From the NCBI RefSeq assembly GCF_019091135.1, contig NZ_JAGXJW010000027.1, positions 1-64,000 on the forward strand: a DNA stretch of 64,000 nucleotides. Reading direction: 5' to 3'. The DNA comes from Cohnella sp. GbtcB17 (GTDB taxonomy: Bacteria; Bacillota; Bacilli; Paenibacillales; Paenibacillaceae). Positions 54,785 through 63,481 of the stretch are shown in pieces; positions within the stretch are counted from its first letter, which is position 1, and each line of letters starts with the position of its first letter. The translations under genes were made by a program, and so were the position numbers. The notes beneath the pieces were generated by a model that made no database searches, was not told the DNA's origin, and was given only the letters and a program-made list of their open reading frames with translations.

Positions 54785-54808
54785 AAAAGAGGAACCTCGC
54801 GGTTCCTC
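54785..54808 (-). terminator. Terminator of the ECF sigma factor gene
   Basis: Minus-strand perfect 8-bp arms GAGGAACC and GGTTCCTC with 4-base loop, then TTTTATTTT. Confidence 0.85.
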
Positions 54809-54826
54809 TCGCTTATATGCAAATCG

Positions 54827-55363
54827 CTATAAATCCATGGCTCCTGCGCCGCCGGCTTCGGCCTTCAATCGGGCCTTCCCCCGGTGGATGCGGGCTTTGA
54901 CGGTTCCGACCGGCACCTGCAGGGCAGCCGCGATCTCGTCGTCCTTGAACCCGTAGTAAAACTTGTAAAGCAGCAACGTGCGCGTCGCCGGCTCCAGCCG
55001 CCCGAGAATATCGGTCAGCTCTGCCATCGTCTCCGGCTCGCTAAGCCTGCCGGCTCCGGACTCCCCGGCCGCATAGTCCTCGCTGAGCTCGCTGACGGGC
55101 TTGACGCGTCTGGCGCGGTTGGCGTTCAGCGCCAAATTGGCGGCAATCGTCTTCGCCCACGGAATAATCTTGTTGCTCTCCCTGAGCGTGTCCCGCTTTT
55201 CCAAGATTCTGACCCATGCTTCCTGGACCACGTCGGTTGCGTCGCTCTTGTGATGAAGCCTATGACGGGCCACCCGCAGCATCTCCCGATACAGCTCGTT
55301 CAGAAGTTCATCCTCGATAGCGGATTGTTCGCGACTTCCGATTTCTCCGCGGGAGTTCGTCAT
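54827..55363 (-). CDS. ECF-type RNA polymerase sigma factor
   Basis: 178 residues with sigma region 2 (ELYREMLRVARHRLHHKSDATDVVQEAWVRILEKRD) and region 4 (LEPATRTLLLYKFYYGFKDDEIAAALQVPVGTVKARIHRGKARLK); regions 1.1 and 3 are absent as in extracytoplasmic-function sigma factors. No anti-sigma gene is adjacent, so the regulatory link is unknown. It is a monocistronic gene with its own terminator. Confidence 0.88.
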   Translation of the reverse strand: MTNSRGEIGSREQSAIEDELLNELYREMLRVARHRLHHKSDATDVVQEAWVRILEKRDTLRESNKIIPWAKTIAANLALNANRARRVKPVSELSEDYAAGESGAGRLSEPETMAELTDILGRLEPATRTLLLYKFYYGFKDDEIAAALQVPVGTVKARIHRGKARLKAEAGGAGAMDL

Positions 55364-55446
55364 GCCTTAATGTCACTCCTTAGGCCTTTTGATCCTCATC
55401 TCCTTTATTTTAACATATGGATTCCGATCGTAATATCATAAATATA

Positions 55447-55986
55447 CTAAGAATCGAATTTTTTGTCGGACAAGTCCTGGCCCGCCACCGCCACCTCGTT
55501 CATCTCGTCCAGCATCGTCTCCGTCACCCGTCCGCTTCCGCGGCGAATGACTCTGACTTCGACCTGCTTTTTGCCCCATTCCTTGAACACTTGGCGGGTT
55601 GAGGGAAAATAAAGATCGATGCGCTTCCCCTTGATCCGCGATCCGGTATCCGCGACGCAGCCGTAGCCGTAGCCGGGAATATACAGGAGCGTGCCCAATG
55701 GAAATACGCGCGTATCGGCGGCAATTGTCGACACCTTGCTGCGCCTGACCTTGACGCCGGAATATGTCACGCCGTATTGCGGATGTCCCGGGCGTTTGCC
55801 CGTGGACTCCACCCCCGCCGTATAGCCCGTCGCCAGGACGGAGACGGTCGCCGGGGAATAGGACTCCTCGCGTTCTTCCTCCGCGGCGGCCGCTTCCGCG
55901 CCGGCTCGCGGGACGTTCGTACCGGTCCATGCGGCGGCTGCGACGAGCAGCGTGAGGGCGGATCTGTAAAAAAAGCTTGCGGGCAT
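55447..55986 (-). CDS. Exported 3D-domain (DPBB) protein
   Basis: 179 residues from ATG 55986: signal peptide ([21 protein letters not shown]), an Ala/Glu linker, and a 3D domain with the three conserved aspartates in [31 protein letters not shown] and [17 protein letters not shown]. Similar domains occur in YocH, YabE and lytic transglycosylase-like cell-wall proteins. AGGAGG lies ten bases before the ATG. The start codon is part of a large hairpin, see the next element. Confidence 0.85.
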   Translation of the reverse strand: MPASFFYRSALTLLVAAAAWTGTNVPRAGAEAAAAEEEREESYSPATVSVLATGYTAGVESTGKRPGHPQYGVTYSGVKVRRSKVSTIAADTRVFPLGTLLYIPGYGYGCVADTGSRIKGKRIDLYFPSTRQVFKEWGKKQVEVRVIRRGSGRVTETMLDEMNEVAVAGQDLSDKKFDS

Positions 55987-56033
55987 CTGCAACATTCCTC
56001 CTAGAGGGAGAATGTCCAAAGCCCGCAAGCTTT
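55968..56033 (-). terminator. Terminator/attenuator hairpin spanning the start of the 3D gene
   Basis: Perfect 13-bp arms AAAGCTTGCGGGC (minus-strand 56033-56021) and GCCCGCAAGCTTT (55984-55972), then TTTT. It is 24 bases after the thrS stop. The 36-base loop holds the AGGAGG of the 3D gene, which can also pair with a nearby CTCC, and the ATG of that gene ends on the first base of the 3' arm. Confidence 0.8.
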
Positions 56034-56056
56034 ATGCACGATGACCAGGCGCCTAT

Positions 56057-57997
56057 TCAGTCGGTGCGTTTGCTGTCGATGTCGCCCTTGATGCGCGCGA
56101 TAAACGCGTCGATCGGCTCGGCGCCGATGTCGCCTTCGCCGCGGCGGCGGACGGAGACGGTGCCTGCCGCGGACTCGTTCTCGCCCACGACGAGCATGTA
56201 CGGCACCTTCTCGAGCTGCGCCTCGCGAATCTTATAGCCGAGCTTCTCGTTGCGAAGATCCGCCACGACGCGTACGCCGGCTTCGCGGATCTTGTCCTCG
56301 AGCTCGCGCGCATAGGGCTCGAACGCTTGGCTGACCGGCAGGATCTTGGCCTGAACCGGGCACAGCCAGACCGGCAGCGCACCCGCGAAGTTCTCGAGCA
56401 GGAACGCGGTCATGCGCTCCATCGTGGAGATGATGCCGCGGTGGATGACGACCGGACGATGCTTTTTGCCGTCGTCGCCGACATATTCAAGCTCAAAGCG
56501 ATCGGGCAGCAGCACGTCGATCTGCGCGGTCGAGAGCGTCTCTTCCTTGCCGAGCGCCGTCTTGACCTGCACGTCCAGCTTCGGTCCGTAGAACGCCGCT
56601 TCGCCTTCCGCCTCGAAGTACGGCAGTCCGAGCTCGTCCACGACTTCGCGCAGCATGCGCTGCGTCGTTTCCCACATATGATCGTCCGGCCAGTACTTCT
56701 CCTTGTCCGCCGGATCGCGATAGGACAGCCGGAAGCGGTATTCCTTCAGGCCGAAGTCTTCGTACACGCGCTGAATCAGCTGCACGACGCGCTTGAATTC
56801 GTCCTTGATCTGGTCGAGCCGGCAGAAAATGTGCGAATCGTTGAGCGTCATCGCGCGCACGCGGTGCAGGCCGGTCAGCGCGCCCGACATCTCGTAGCGG
56901 TGCATCGTGCCGAGCTCGGCGATCCGGATCGGCAGGTCGCGGTAGCTGCGCATCTCGCTCTTGTACACCATCATATGATGCGGGCAGTTCATCGGGCGCA
57001 GGACGAGTTCCTCGTTGTCCATTTGCATCGGCGGGAACATATCCTCCTGGTAGTGCTCCCAGTGACCCGAGATTTTGTACAGCTCGACGTTGGCGAGCAC
57101 CGGCGTATACACGTGCTGGTAGCCGAGCTTCTCCTCCAGGTCGACGATATAGCGTTCGAGCATCTGGCGCACCTTGGCGCCGTTCGGCAGCCAGAGCGGC
57201 AGCCCTTGTCCGACCTCGCGGGAGAAGGTGAACATGCCGAGCTCCTTGCCGAGCTTGCGGTGGTCGCGCTTCTTCGCTTCCTCGAGGAAATGCAGATGCT
57301 CGTCAAGCTGCGCCTTCTTGGCGAACGCGGTGCCGTAAATGCGCTGCAGCATCTTGTTCTTGCTGTCGCCGCGCCAGTATGCGCCCGCCACGCTCAGCAG
57401 CTTAAACGACTTGATGCGGCCGGTCGAAGGCAAGTGAGGCCCGCGGCACAGGTCGAAAAATTCGCCTTGATCGTAGATCGTAATCTCCGCGTCCTCCGGC
57501 AACCCGTTGATGAGATCGAGCTTAAGCGGATCGCCGAGCTCGGTGTAAATCCGGAGCGCTTCCTCGCGGCTGACGACGCGGCGGACGATCGGCAGGTCCT
57601 CCTTGACGATTTTCTCCATCTCGGCTTCGATCTTCGCCAGATCGTCCGGCGTGATCGACTGCTCCATGTCGATATCGTAGTAGAAGCCGTCCTCGATAAC
57701 GGGACCGATACCGAGCTTCACGGCCGTATCGCCGTAAAGGCGCTTGATTGCCTGCGCCATCAAGTGAGCGGTGCTGTGCCGCATCACTTCGACGCCGTCG
57801 GCGGAGTCGAGCGTCACGATCTCGACCTTGGCGTCCGGCGTCAGCTCCGCGTTCAGGTCGACGACCTTGCCGTCCAGCTTGCCGGCAACGGCATTTTTCT
57901 TCAGTCCCGGGCTAATCGAGCCCGCGACGTCGGCGATGTTGGAGCCGTCCTCGTATTCGCGGACCGCTCCGTCGGGCAGCTTGATTTGTACAGTCAT
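56057..57997 (-). CDS. thrS: Threonyl-tRNA synthetase
   Basis: 646 residues from ATG 57997. TGS domain (1-~62), editing domain ([22 protein letters not shown] with Cys184), class II catalytic core with zinc ligand Cys338 in [12 protein letters not shown] and motif 3 around [16 protein letters not shown], and the anticodon-binding domain at the C-terminus. Charges tRNA-Thr with threonine. Expression is controlled by the T-box leader upstream, and ytxC precedes it, as in Bacillus. The 3' end runs into the hairpin at the 3D gene start. Confidence 0.97.
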   Translation of the reverse strand: MTVQIKLPDGAVREYEDGSNIADVAGSISPGLKKNAVAGKLDGKVVDLNAELTPDAKVEIVTLDSADGVEVMRHSTAHLMAQAIKRLYGDTAVKLGIGPVIEDGFYYDIDMEQSITPDDLAKIEAEMEKIVKEDLPIVRRVVSREEALRIYTELGDPLKLDLINGLPEDAEITIYDQGEFFDLCRGPHLPSTGRIKSFKLLSVAGAYWRGDSKNKMLQRIYGTAFAKKAQLDEHLHFLEEAKKRDHRKLGKELGMFTFSREVGQGLPLWLPNGAKVRQMLERYIVDLEEKLGYQHVYTPVLANVELYKISGHWEHYQEDMFPPMQMDNEELVLRPMNCPHHMMVYKSEMRSYRDLPIRIAELGTMHRYEMSGALTGLHRVRAMTLNDSHIFCRLDQIKDEFKRVVQLIQRVYEDFGLKEYRFRLSYRDPADKEKYWPDDHMWETTQRMLREVVDELGLPYFEAEGEAAFYGPKLDVQVKTALGKEETLSTAQIDVLLPDRFELEYVGDDGKKHRPVVIHRGIISTMERMTAFLLENFAGALPVWLCPVQAKILPVSQAFEPYARELEDKIREAGVRVVADLRNEKLGYKIREAQLEKVPYMLVVGENESAAGTVSVRRRGEGDIGAEPIDAFIARIKGDIDSKRTD

Positions 57998-58048
57998 GGC
58001 GATGGCCTCCTTGGCAGCGTGGAAATTGGGTTGGGGACAAAGCAACGC

Positions 58049-58375
58049 AAAAAAGCGCCCGCCCCCGGTAAGGGACGAGCGCCTGTGTATGGCGTCCGTG
58101 GTTCCACCCTCGTTCAATCGCCGCGCCTGCCGCTCATTGCGGAGTACGGACGATTCTCTAGGCATGAGTAACGGTCATGACCCGGCAGCGCTTAATGGTC
58201 AAGCCGCGTGCCGCCCGTTCGCGCGTGCGCGAATGATGCAGTCATGCCGCTTGCGTTCGGTGCTGCGGCTCGAAAGGGGTCGACGCTTGCCGTTGCCGGA
58301 AGGAACTTGCAGCCAAGGTTCCTCTCTCTGGGCCGTCCGTTGCAGCGCCGCTGTCTTTTTCACAGCCGATACGTT
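58049..58375 (-). promoter_or_regulatory. T-box leader of thrS
   Basis: The T-box sequence AACGAGGGTGGAACCACG is at 58114-58097 (minus strand), followed by a terminator (58083-58049) whose 3' arm GGGCGGGCGC ends in TTTTTT. Stem I features lie upstream (AGAGAGAGGAACC, GCTGCAAG). A Thr specifier ACC can be proposed near the GTCGACCCC segment, but the exact fold was not solved. Uncharged tRNA-Thr would favour read-through. The 51 bases from 58048 to the gene start show nothing else. Confidence 0.9.
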
Positions 58376-58377
58376 GC

Positions 58378-58407
58378 ATTATACCCGCATCCAGCCGACT
58401 GCGTCAA
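58378..58407 (-). promoter_or_regulatory. Promoter of the thrS leader
   Basis: Minus strand TTGACG (58402-58407), 18-bp spacer, TATAAT (58378-58383), about 10 bases upstream of the leader. Confidence 0.75.
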
Positions 58408-58459
58408 GACGCAGGGACGATTCGCGCGGCCTGCGGATGCGCCTGTGCACGCGTCCGCT

Positions 58460-59341
58460 TCAGCGCGGCATCGGATGGTCGCAGATCGCGGCACGCTCGC
58501 CGAAAATGCCCATGAGCGTCCGCACGACCTGCGCGTCCGGCTCGTCGGTATGAATGTATAGCCGTCTTGGACTGGCCGCCAACAGCCGGGTGACCAGCAA
58601 GCTTTCGCGATCCTGCTGGTCGGACGCCGCTTGCAAAATCGGCTCGGTGACGGCTTCGTCCTCCAGCGGGCGCATTTTCTCGTCGAGCAGCGTCGGTCCT
58701 TGCCCCCCGCCATGAAGCACATGAATGGCCGGCAGCCCCGTCTCCTGCCCTTTCACCATCGATTGCAGCAGGCGCATGAACTCCTGGTATTGCCGATCCA
58801 TCAGCATTTCTTCGACAGCCGTTTCCGCCGCTTCCTTCAGCTCCTCGGCATGCTCGCGCATCCGAAACCGCATGAAGCCGTCCAGGTGAAGCGACCCGTG
58901 CCGCCACAAATAATCGCCGAGTTTCGTTGCGATCCTGACCAGTCTCCGCCTCCTGCCTTCGCCAGGCGCTGCCTCGGTACCGCCCGATTCGGCATCCGGC
59001 AGCTCTCCGTTCATGAGGATGGTCGCTTCCCGCATCCCCGTCTTAATTTCCTTCGGATCGCGCGTACCCAGCCTGCGCTGCATGAATCGTTCGAGCGTCT
59101 GCGGCTCCTTGACCGACAGCACGAACTCCGCCAGCACCAGGCCCACCTTGTCGCAAAATTCCCTTTGTCCCGCCGAGATATCCAGCTTGCACACGATGGC
59201 GTCGCCGCGTTCGGCAAGGCGCCACGGGCCTTGTCCCGCGCTGTCGGCCAGCCCCTCGAAAGCGTCGTTCATCATGCGCTGCAGCCTGCTGCGCGCCTCC
59301 GGACCGCCGTACAGACTAACGACCCACTGCTCCCTGTTCAT
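58460..59341 (-). CDS. ytxC: YtxC-like sporulation protein
   Basis: 293 residues. Family segments: EFCDKVGLVLAEFVLSVKEPQTLERFMQRRL, the DYLWRHGSLHLDGFMRFRM motif and the C-terminal PRRLYIHTDEPDAQVVRTLMGIFGERAAIC. YtxC is a sporulation-associated protein without known biochemistry. The GGGGGTGA before the ATG is a good SD. Located directly upstream of thrS as in many Bacilli. Confidence 0.85.
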   Translation of the reverse strand: MNREQWVVSLYGGPEARSRLQRMMNDAFEGLADSAGQGPWRLAERGDAIVCKLDISAGQREFCDKVGLVLAEFVLSVKEPQTLERFMQRRLGTRDPKEIKTGMREATILMNGELPDAESGGTEAAPGEGRRRRLVRIATKLGDYLWRHGSLHLDGFMRFRMREHAEELKEAAETAVEEMLMDRQYQEFMRLLQSMVKGQETGLPAIHVLHGGGQGPTLLDEKMRPLEDEAVTEPILQAASDQQDRESLLVTRLLAASPRRLYIHTDEPDAQVVRTLMGIFGERAAICDHPMPR

Positions 59342-59480
59342 CCGCTCACCCCCGGCTTCCTGTTCTTAAGCTATATGGTGACCGGAATCGCGATATACGA
59401 TCGCTCGACGCATGTGGTATATTTTATTAATTTGCGGCTGGTAAAATGCGGATTCGGCGGAGATGATTTTGAAGAGGCGC

Positions 59481-59503
59481 GGGGGGGGGGGGGGGGGGGG
59501 GGG
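59481..59503. repeat. Homopolymer run of 23 G
   Basis: Uninterrupted G tract between ytxC and array 3. Lengths of this size are often misjudged by sequencers, so the count is uncertain. Confidence 0.8.
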
Positions 59504-59549
59504 CGAATTGGTGGGAAGAGGGCTGGGAGGCGGCCGTAGGGGGCGATGA

Positions 59550-60230
59550 GTGCCGTTGTGCGCCAGGCGGCCGGGCCGCGCTTCGGGCGATCGCCTTCTC
59601 TACGAGAGGCGATGTGCGCCGTCGGGTCGCACTTTGGGCAATCGCCTTCTCCACGAGAGGCGATGTGCGTCGTCGGGTCGCGCTTTGGGCGATCGCCTTC
59701 TCTACGAGAGGCGATGTGCGTCGCCGGGTCGCGCTTCGGGCGATCGCCTTCTCTACGAGAGGCGATGTGCGCCGCCGAGCCGCGCTTCGGGCAATCGCCT
59801 TCTCTACGAGAGGCGATGAGCGCCGTCGGGCCGCGCTTCGGGCGATCGCCTTCTCTACGAGAGGCGATGTGCGCCGCCGAGCCGCGCTTCGGGCAATCGC
59901 CTTCTCTACGAGAGGCGATGAGCGCCGTCGGGCCGCGCTTCGGGCGATCGCCTTCTCTACGAGAGGCGATGTGCGCCGTCGGGTCGCACTTTGGGCGATC
60001 GCCTTCTCTACGAGAGGCGATGGGTGTCGCCGAGCCGCACTTCGGGCAATCGCCTTCTCCACGAGAGGCGATGTGCGTCGTCGGGTCGCGCTTTGGGCGA
60101 TCGCCTTTTCTACGAGAGGCGATGTGCGTCGTCGGGTCGCGCTTTGGGCGATCGCCTTCTCTACGAGAGGCGATGAGCGCCGTCGGGTCGCGCTTTGGGC
60201 GATCGCCTTCTCTACGAGAGGCGATGTAGA
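59550..60230. repeat. Tandem palindromic array 3: 13 units of 51 bp
   Basis: Thirteen copies with starts 51 bp apart (TCGCCTT at 59591, 59642, 59693 and on to 60203). Each carries a hairpin TCGCCT-T-CTC / GAG-AGGCGA around TAC, followed by a variable-but-conserved filler (gatgtgcgtcgtcgggtcgcgctttggg type). The multiple-of-three period keeps frames open on both strands (plus strand repeats GSRFGRSPSLREAM..., minus strand IASRREGDRPKRDP...), but no ribosome site or domain supports these as genes. It lies between mqnC and ytxC, both minus strand. Confidence 0.92.
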
Positions 60231-60578
60231 TCGTTTGCACTGTCCGGCTTGCGAGGGGTAGCGTCAAGAAATTTGTGTAAGTAAGGCATCTCATCATCGT
60301 ACGCATACGGTTGTCGTGGAACTGGGGAGCACAGCCCAAGCGAAGGCGCGGGTGGATACGGTGCTTTTTTGCGCTTATCGGCACCGCCCTGAGTGTCGCA
60401 GAGGTGGCATTAGTGTCTTTTTGCGTTTACAGGCATGGAGTTGCACGGTTTTTGCGTGTTTCTCCGGCTAGCGGCGTCAGGTTCTGCGGGAATTACACGG
60501 TTTTTCCGTGTTACTCCGCACCAGGCAACGGCAGCCAGTAGCCTCCCATTCCCCAGTCATCCTATTTTCCTACAAGTC
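60231..60578. other. Region with degenerate T-loop hairpins downstream of array 3
   Basis: No gene. Four short segments with TTTTT flanked by partial dyads (for example ACACGG-TTTTT-CCGTGT at 60494-60511 and GTGC-TTTTTT-GCGC at 60361-60374) occur at 60366, 60418, 60449 and 60501, with steps of 52, 31 and 52. It may be a decayed relative of the palindromic families. Confidence 0.5.
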
Positions 60579-60584
60579 AAATAA

Positions 60585-60625
60585 AGCCTTCCCAACCGCT
60601 CTTCAACCGAGCAGCCGGAAAGGCT
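60585..60625 (-). terminator. Terminator of mqnC
   Basis: Minus-strand arms AGCCTTTCCGGCTGCTC and GAGCGGTTGGGAAGGCT (three mismatches) with a 7-base loop, then TTATTT. Confidence 0.65.
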
Positions 60626-60637
60626 CATACGCTAAAA

Positions 60638-61774
60638 TCAGTTCTGCATAATAAAGTCCCGCGCCACGCTCTCGTCCTCGTTGTACACCTTCAGAATCTC
60701 GTACCGCGTATTCCGCTGTGCTGGAATCTTCCCGGCTTCGCGAATGAGCTTGAGAATGAGTTCGATGTTGACCTTGTGCGTGGTGCCGGCGGCGGAGACT
60801 ACGTTCTCTTCCATCATCGTGCTGCCAAAGTCGTTGCAGCCGTAGGTGAGGGACAGCTTGCCGATCTCTGGCCCCATCGTCACCCAAGAGGATTGGAAGT
60901 TGTCGATATTGTCGAGCGCGATGCGGCTGATCGCCAGCGTCTTGAGATATTCCTCCGGCGTCGCCTTCTCGCGCTTCATGTTCGTATTGTCCGGCTGGAA
61001 TGTCCACGGAATAAACGCGAGGAAGCCCTTGGACGGATAACCGTTGTTCAGGCACTCGTCCTGCGCTTCGCGCACCCGCAGCAGATGCAGCGCGCGCTCC
61101 TCCATCGTCTCGCCGAAGCCGATAACCATCGTCGCCGTCGTGTTCATGCCGATCTTGTGCGCGGTCGTCATGACGTCCATCCAGTCGCGCCAGGAGCCCT
61201 TCAGCCGGCTAATCTTGCGGCGTGTGCGATCGTCCAGAATCTCCGCGCCGCCGCCCGGCAGCGAGTCGAGCCCGGCCGCGTGGATCTGACGGATGACCTC
61301 CTCAAGCGACAGACCGTCCGAGACGTCCTTCATCTTGTGAATCTCGGCCGGAGAGAAGGAGTGCATCGTAATCTCCGGAAAACGAGCCTTGATCTTGCGC
61401 AGCAGGTCCAGGTAGTAGCCGAACTTCAAATTCGGATTCGTCCCGCCTTGCATGAGAATCTCGGTTCCGCCCACATCGACGGTCTCTTGAATTTTCTGCA
61501 AAATGAGTTCATCCGGCAGCACATAGCCTTCGTTCGAGCCCGGCGCACGATAGAAGGCGCAAAAACGGCAGTACACGTCGCAAATATTCGTGTAGTTCAC
61601 GTTGCGGCCGACGACGAACGTCGTGATCGGATCGGGATGGCGCCGCAGCATCAGCTCGTTCGCCGCCGCTCCCATTTTCTCGATCTCGTCCGACTCGAAC
61701 AGCTTGACGACATCTTCCAAATCCAAGCGCTGGCCTTGCAGCGCGCGTGATAGTATTCCATCCACCGCACTCAT
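60638..61774 (-). CDS. mqnC: Cyclic dehypoxanthine futalosine synthase (radical SAM)
   Basis: 378 residues. Radical-SAM motif CDVYCRFC (Cys65, Cys69, Cys72) following FVVGRNVNYTNIC, the MqnC signature; further GGTEILMQGGTNPNL and the C-terminal TYGCNDFGSTMMEENVVSAAG. Catalyses cyclisation of dehypoxanthine futalosine in the futalosine pathway to menaquinone. AAGGAGG lies eight bases before the ATG. Other mqn genes are not in the window. Confidence 0.93.
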   Translation of the reverse strand: MSAVDGILSRALQGQRLDLEDVVKLFESDEIEKMGAAANELMLRRHPDPITTFVVGRNVNYTNICDVYCRFCAFYRAPGSNEGYVLPDELILQKIQETVDVGGTEILMQGGTNPNLKFGYYLDLLRKIKARFPEITMHSFSPAEIHKMKDVSDGLSLEEVIRQIHAAGLDSLPGGGAEILDDRTRRKISRLKGSWRDWMDVMTTAHKIGMNTTATMVIGFGETMEERALHLLRVREAQDECLNNGYPSKGFLAFIPWTFQPDNTNMKREKATPEEYLKTLAISRIALDNIDNFQSSWVTMGPEIGKLSLTYGCNDFGSTMMEENVVSAAGTTHKVNIELILKLIREAGKIPAQRNTRYEILKVYNEDESVARDFIMQN

Positions 61775-61870
61775 CGTTCAAGCCTCCTTCACTATGCCCT
61801 TATTCTAACGCTGTTCCGCGTCCTTGTCATGCATTTCTTTGTGAAATAAATCACGATTAACGCCGAATAA

Positions 61871-61900
61871 AAAGGTGCCTCCCACGATCAGGAAGCAACC
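61871..61900 (-). terminator. Terminator of the EAL-domain gene
   Basis: Minus-strand arms GGTTGCTTCC and GGGAGGCACC (two mismatches), followed by TTTTT. It overlaps the stop codon. Confidence 0.55.
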
Positions 61901-63276
61901 AAGCCGCGTCTAACTTTTATCCGTTCCTTCATTTCTTGGAAAATCTCGCGCTCATGTGCGTGCAAAAGCGGATTCGGTCGCGCGAAATAATAGCCCTGCC
62001 CCATGCTCACGTTCAGCCGGAACAGCACGTCCGCCTCTTCCTCGCGCTCGACGCCTTCGGCGACGACATCGCTGTTCATCTCCTCCGCCGCGGTTACGAT
62101 CGCCCGCAGCAGGCTTTCCTTGACCTTGTACCGGTCCACGAACTGGATGACCGAACGATCGATCTTGATCAGCTCCGGCATCAGCTCGCCGATCCACTGG
62201 AGGCTCGAGTAGCCGGATCCGGCGTCGTCGATGGCGAAGCGGTATCCCTTTGCGCGGAAACGGTCCAGAATCCCTGACATCTCCCCCAGATCGTGGATCT
62301 CGTGGCGCTCGGTGATCTCGAGCACGATCTGCCCGGGCGACAACAACGGATGCCGCTCCAAACACTGGTCCAGATGCGCCATGAACAGCGGATGCGCCAA
62401 CGTCACCGGCGTGACGTTCAGAAATACCGGCTCGCTGATTCGCCGGCTCGCGATCTCCTCCAGCGCATGCCTGATCACGATAAATTCAAGCTTGCTGAGC
62501 AGCTTGCTCTGGCCCGCGAAGCGGAACAGCTCGTCGGGCATATGGAAGACGCCCGCGGCCGGGCCGCGCGTCAATATCTCCCAGCCGTATACGTCGCCGC
62601 TTCGCAGATCCACGATCGGCTGCGCCAGCACCGAGATTCGGCCCTCTGCGAGTATCTCGTCCAGTTGCCTGCGCGCTTCGATGACCTGCGGCGTGACCGC
62701 GCCTGTGGCGAGCGCGAGCGCGAAGTCGAACGTCTCCTTCAGCAGCGCCGCCGCGTCGGCGGAGGACGCCTGATTAGCGCCAGCGCCCGATACGGGCACG
62801 TACGTGCCATTCAGTTGCCAATACTCCGCAGCTTCGGGCAGGACGGCGGCAGTGCCGCCCTCGAATGCGTGCCGCAGCAGCTCGAGCCTGCGGAAAAGCG
62901 CGACCGGCACGAACGACTCGTCCGGATTGTGCGGCGCGCTGACGAGCACGACGTAGTCCTGCGGACCGTACTGGTCCATGCCGATCAGCTCGCGTGCGCC
63001 GAACTGCTCGCGCGCGAGCAGCGTAAGCTGCCTGCGGCTGGCCGAGGACAGCTGCCGCTCTTCTTCGCGGCTGTGTTGACGATGCTCGGGATCGGCCTTG
63101 CCCTCCCAGCGGTACAACGCTAAAAAGCAGGCTTCTCCGCGACCGAGACGCCGCCGCAGCAGAGATAGGATCGGCCGCCGAATCGTAAAATCCGGCGGGA
63201 AGGCGTTCAACCGGCCATTCGGAAGAAACGCCTTGGCAATCGTCTTTAATCTCTCAAGCAGCATCGTTGGGGTCAC
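61888..63276 (-). CDS. EAL domain c-di-GMP phosphodiesterase
   Basis: 462 residues. N-terminal ~190 residues of unknown fold (no clear PAS or GGDEF), then an EAL domain. Signature is EIL in GWEILTRGP rather than EAL. Other active-site residues are present: Asn in FLNVTPV, Glu in VLEITERHE, Asp-Asp in AIDDAGSGYSS, Lys in IKIDRSVI, Glu in VAEGVE and GQGYYFARP. Hydrolyses c-di-GMP, so probably an active enzyme. The GTG start is favoured by GAGG-type sequence upstream, but its exact position is uncertain. Confidence 0.9.
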   Translation of the reverse strand: MTPTMLLERLKTIAKAFLPNGRLNAFPPDFTIRRPILSLLRRRLGRGEACFLALYRWEGKADPEHRQHSREEERQLSSASRRQLTLLAREQFGARELIGMDQYGPQDYVVLVSAPHNPDESFVPVALFRRLELLRHAFEGGTAAVLPEAAEYWQLNGTYVPVSGAGANQASSADAAALLKETFDFALALATGAVTPQVIEARRQLDEILAEGRISVLAQPIVDLRSGDVYGWEILTRGPAAGVFHMPDELFRFAGQSKLLSKLEFIVIRHALEEIASRRISEPVFLNVTPVTLAHPLFMAHLDQCLERHPLLSPGQIVLEITERHEIHDLGEMSGILDRFRAKGYRFAIDDAGSGYSSLQWIGELMPELIKIDRSVIQFVDRYKVKESLLRAIVTAAEEMNSDVVAEGVEREEEADVLFRLNVSMGQGYYFARPNPLLHAHEREIFQEMKERIKVRRGLVAS

Positions 63277-63372
63277 GTCCTCGCCTGCCTTGTCGTTTCG
63301 AATGTCGAATGTTGCTATTTTATCACGTATCGGAATGCTCGGAAAGGCGAATGCTGGAAATCCCCGGCTCAG

Positions 63373-63429
63373 CCTGGTCAGATCTGGTCTGGTCTAATCT
63401 GGTCTAGTCTGACCTGGTCTAGTCTGGTC
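63373..63429. repeat. Degenerate TCTGGTC-type short tandem repeat
   Basis: A run of gtctggtct / ctagtctgac-like units of roughly 5-10 bp between the EAL gene and the PLP enzyme gene. Confidence 0.6.
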
Positions 63430-63481
63430 CGCTGTGCGTGAGCTTCCTTTCAGGCGCTCTCGACAGTCCGGCAGACCTTCG

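Noticed and set aside
56327-58171. 614-residue frame antisense to thrS
   Set aside because: Shadow of thrS codon bias; covers the T-box leader and has no family features.
59371-60384. Long frames on both strands across array 3
   Set aside because: 51-bp period keeps frames open; peptides are pure 17-residue repeats without start signals.
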